DNA of 14,748 bases from an uncultured Campylobacteraceae bacterium (GTDB lineage: Bacteria > Campylobacterota > Campylobacteria > Campylobacterales > Arcobacteraceae), in assembly GCA_913057765.1 (NCBI GenBank), contig CAJXPH010000046.1:1-14748 (forward strand). The letters run 5' to 3'. Positions 14,723-14,748 of the stretch are shown in pieces. Made by a program: the position numbers and the translations under genes. The notes beneath the pieces are model-generated. The model worked only from the letters and a program-made list of their open reading frames with translations. It did no database searches and was not told where the DNA came from. How positions within the stretch are numbered: the stretch's first letter is position 1; the number at the start of each line of letters is the position of its first letter.

Positions 14723-14748
14723 CTGTCTCTTATACACATCTCCGAGCC
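14723..14748 (+). other. Nextera sequencing adapter (i7 side), not genomic
   Basis: CTGTCTCTTATACACATCT (14723-14741) is the Tn5 mosaic end in reverse orientation. CCGAGCC (14742-14748) is the start of the Nextera read-2 handle. Genomic sequence ends at 14722. Confidence 0.99.

Overview
This is a single AT-rich contig from a free-living member of the Campylobacterota, most likely Arcobacter-like. The assignment is inference. It rests on low GC, protein character, and a block of divergent argG and S4-protein/tsaE/lptB genes that I recall (unverified) from Campylobacter. Both extreme ends are not biological: positions 1-49 and 14723-14748 are Illumina Nextera adapter sequence, so genomic sequence spans 50-14722 and the first gene is truncated.

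Layout. Positions 50-3549, minus strand: a three-gene set of an M20 metallopeptidase, a RimK-like ATP-grasp ligase and a second ATP-grasp ligase fused to tandem helix-hairpin-helix repeats, cut by the contig end. Positions 3743-4990, minus: argG (arginine biosynthesis). Positions 5139-5630, minus: a bacteriohemerythrin. Positions 5836-8219, plus: a tight four-gene operon of an RqcP/Hsp15-like S4 RNA-binding protein, trpD, tsaE and lptB. Positions 8221-9537, minus: a response regulator with PAS and GGDEF domains, convergent with lptB and sharing a palindrome that spans both stop codons. Positions 9684-11915, minus: a soluble PAS histidine kinase followed by kdsB. Positions 11987-14698, plus: full-length polA with proofreading residues. 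No gap between genes exceeds about 205 bases. I see no tRNA, rRNA, CRISPR or insertion sequence.

How they work together. Most genes are housekeeping: arginine and tryptophan synthesis, the tRNA t6A modification, two lipopolysaccharide steps (KdsB makes CMP-Kdo; LptB drives LPS export), ribosome-associated RNA binding, and DNA repair. Signalling proteins (histidine kinase, diguanylate cyclase response regulator) and a hemerythrin suit a motile, oxygen-sensing microaerophile. The part whose function cannot be read from homology is the M20/ATP-grasp/ATP-grasp-HhH set. Two amide-bond-forming ligases and an amide-bond hydrolase together suggest synthesis and turnover of an unknown peptide-like metabolite or protein tag. 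It is the best candidate here for an undescribed system.
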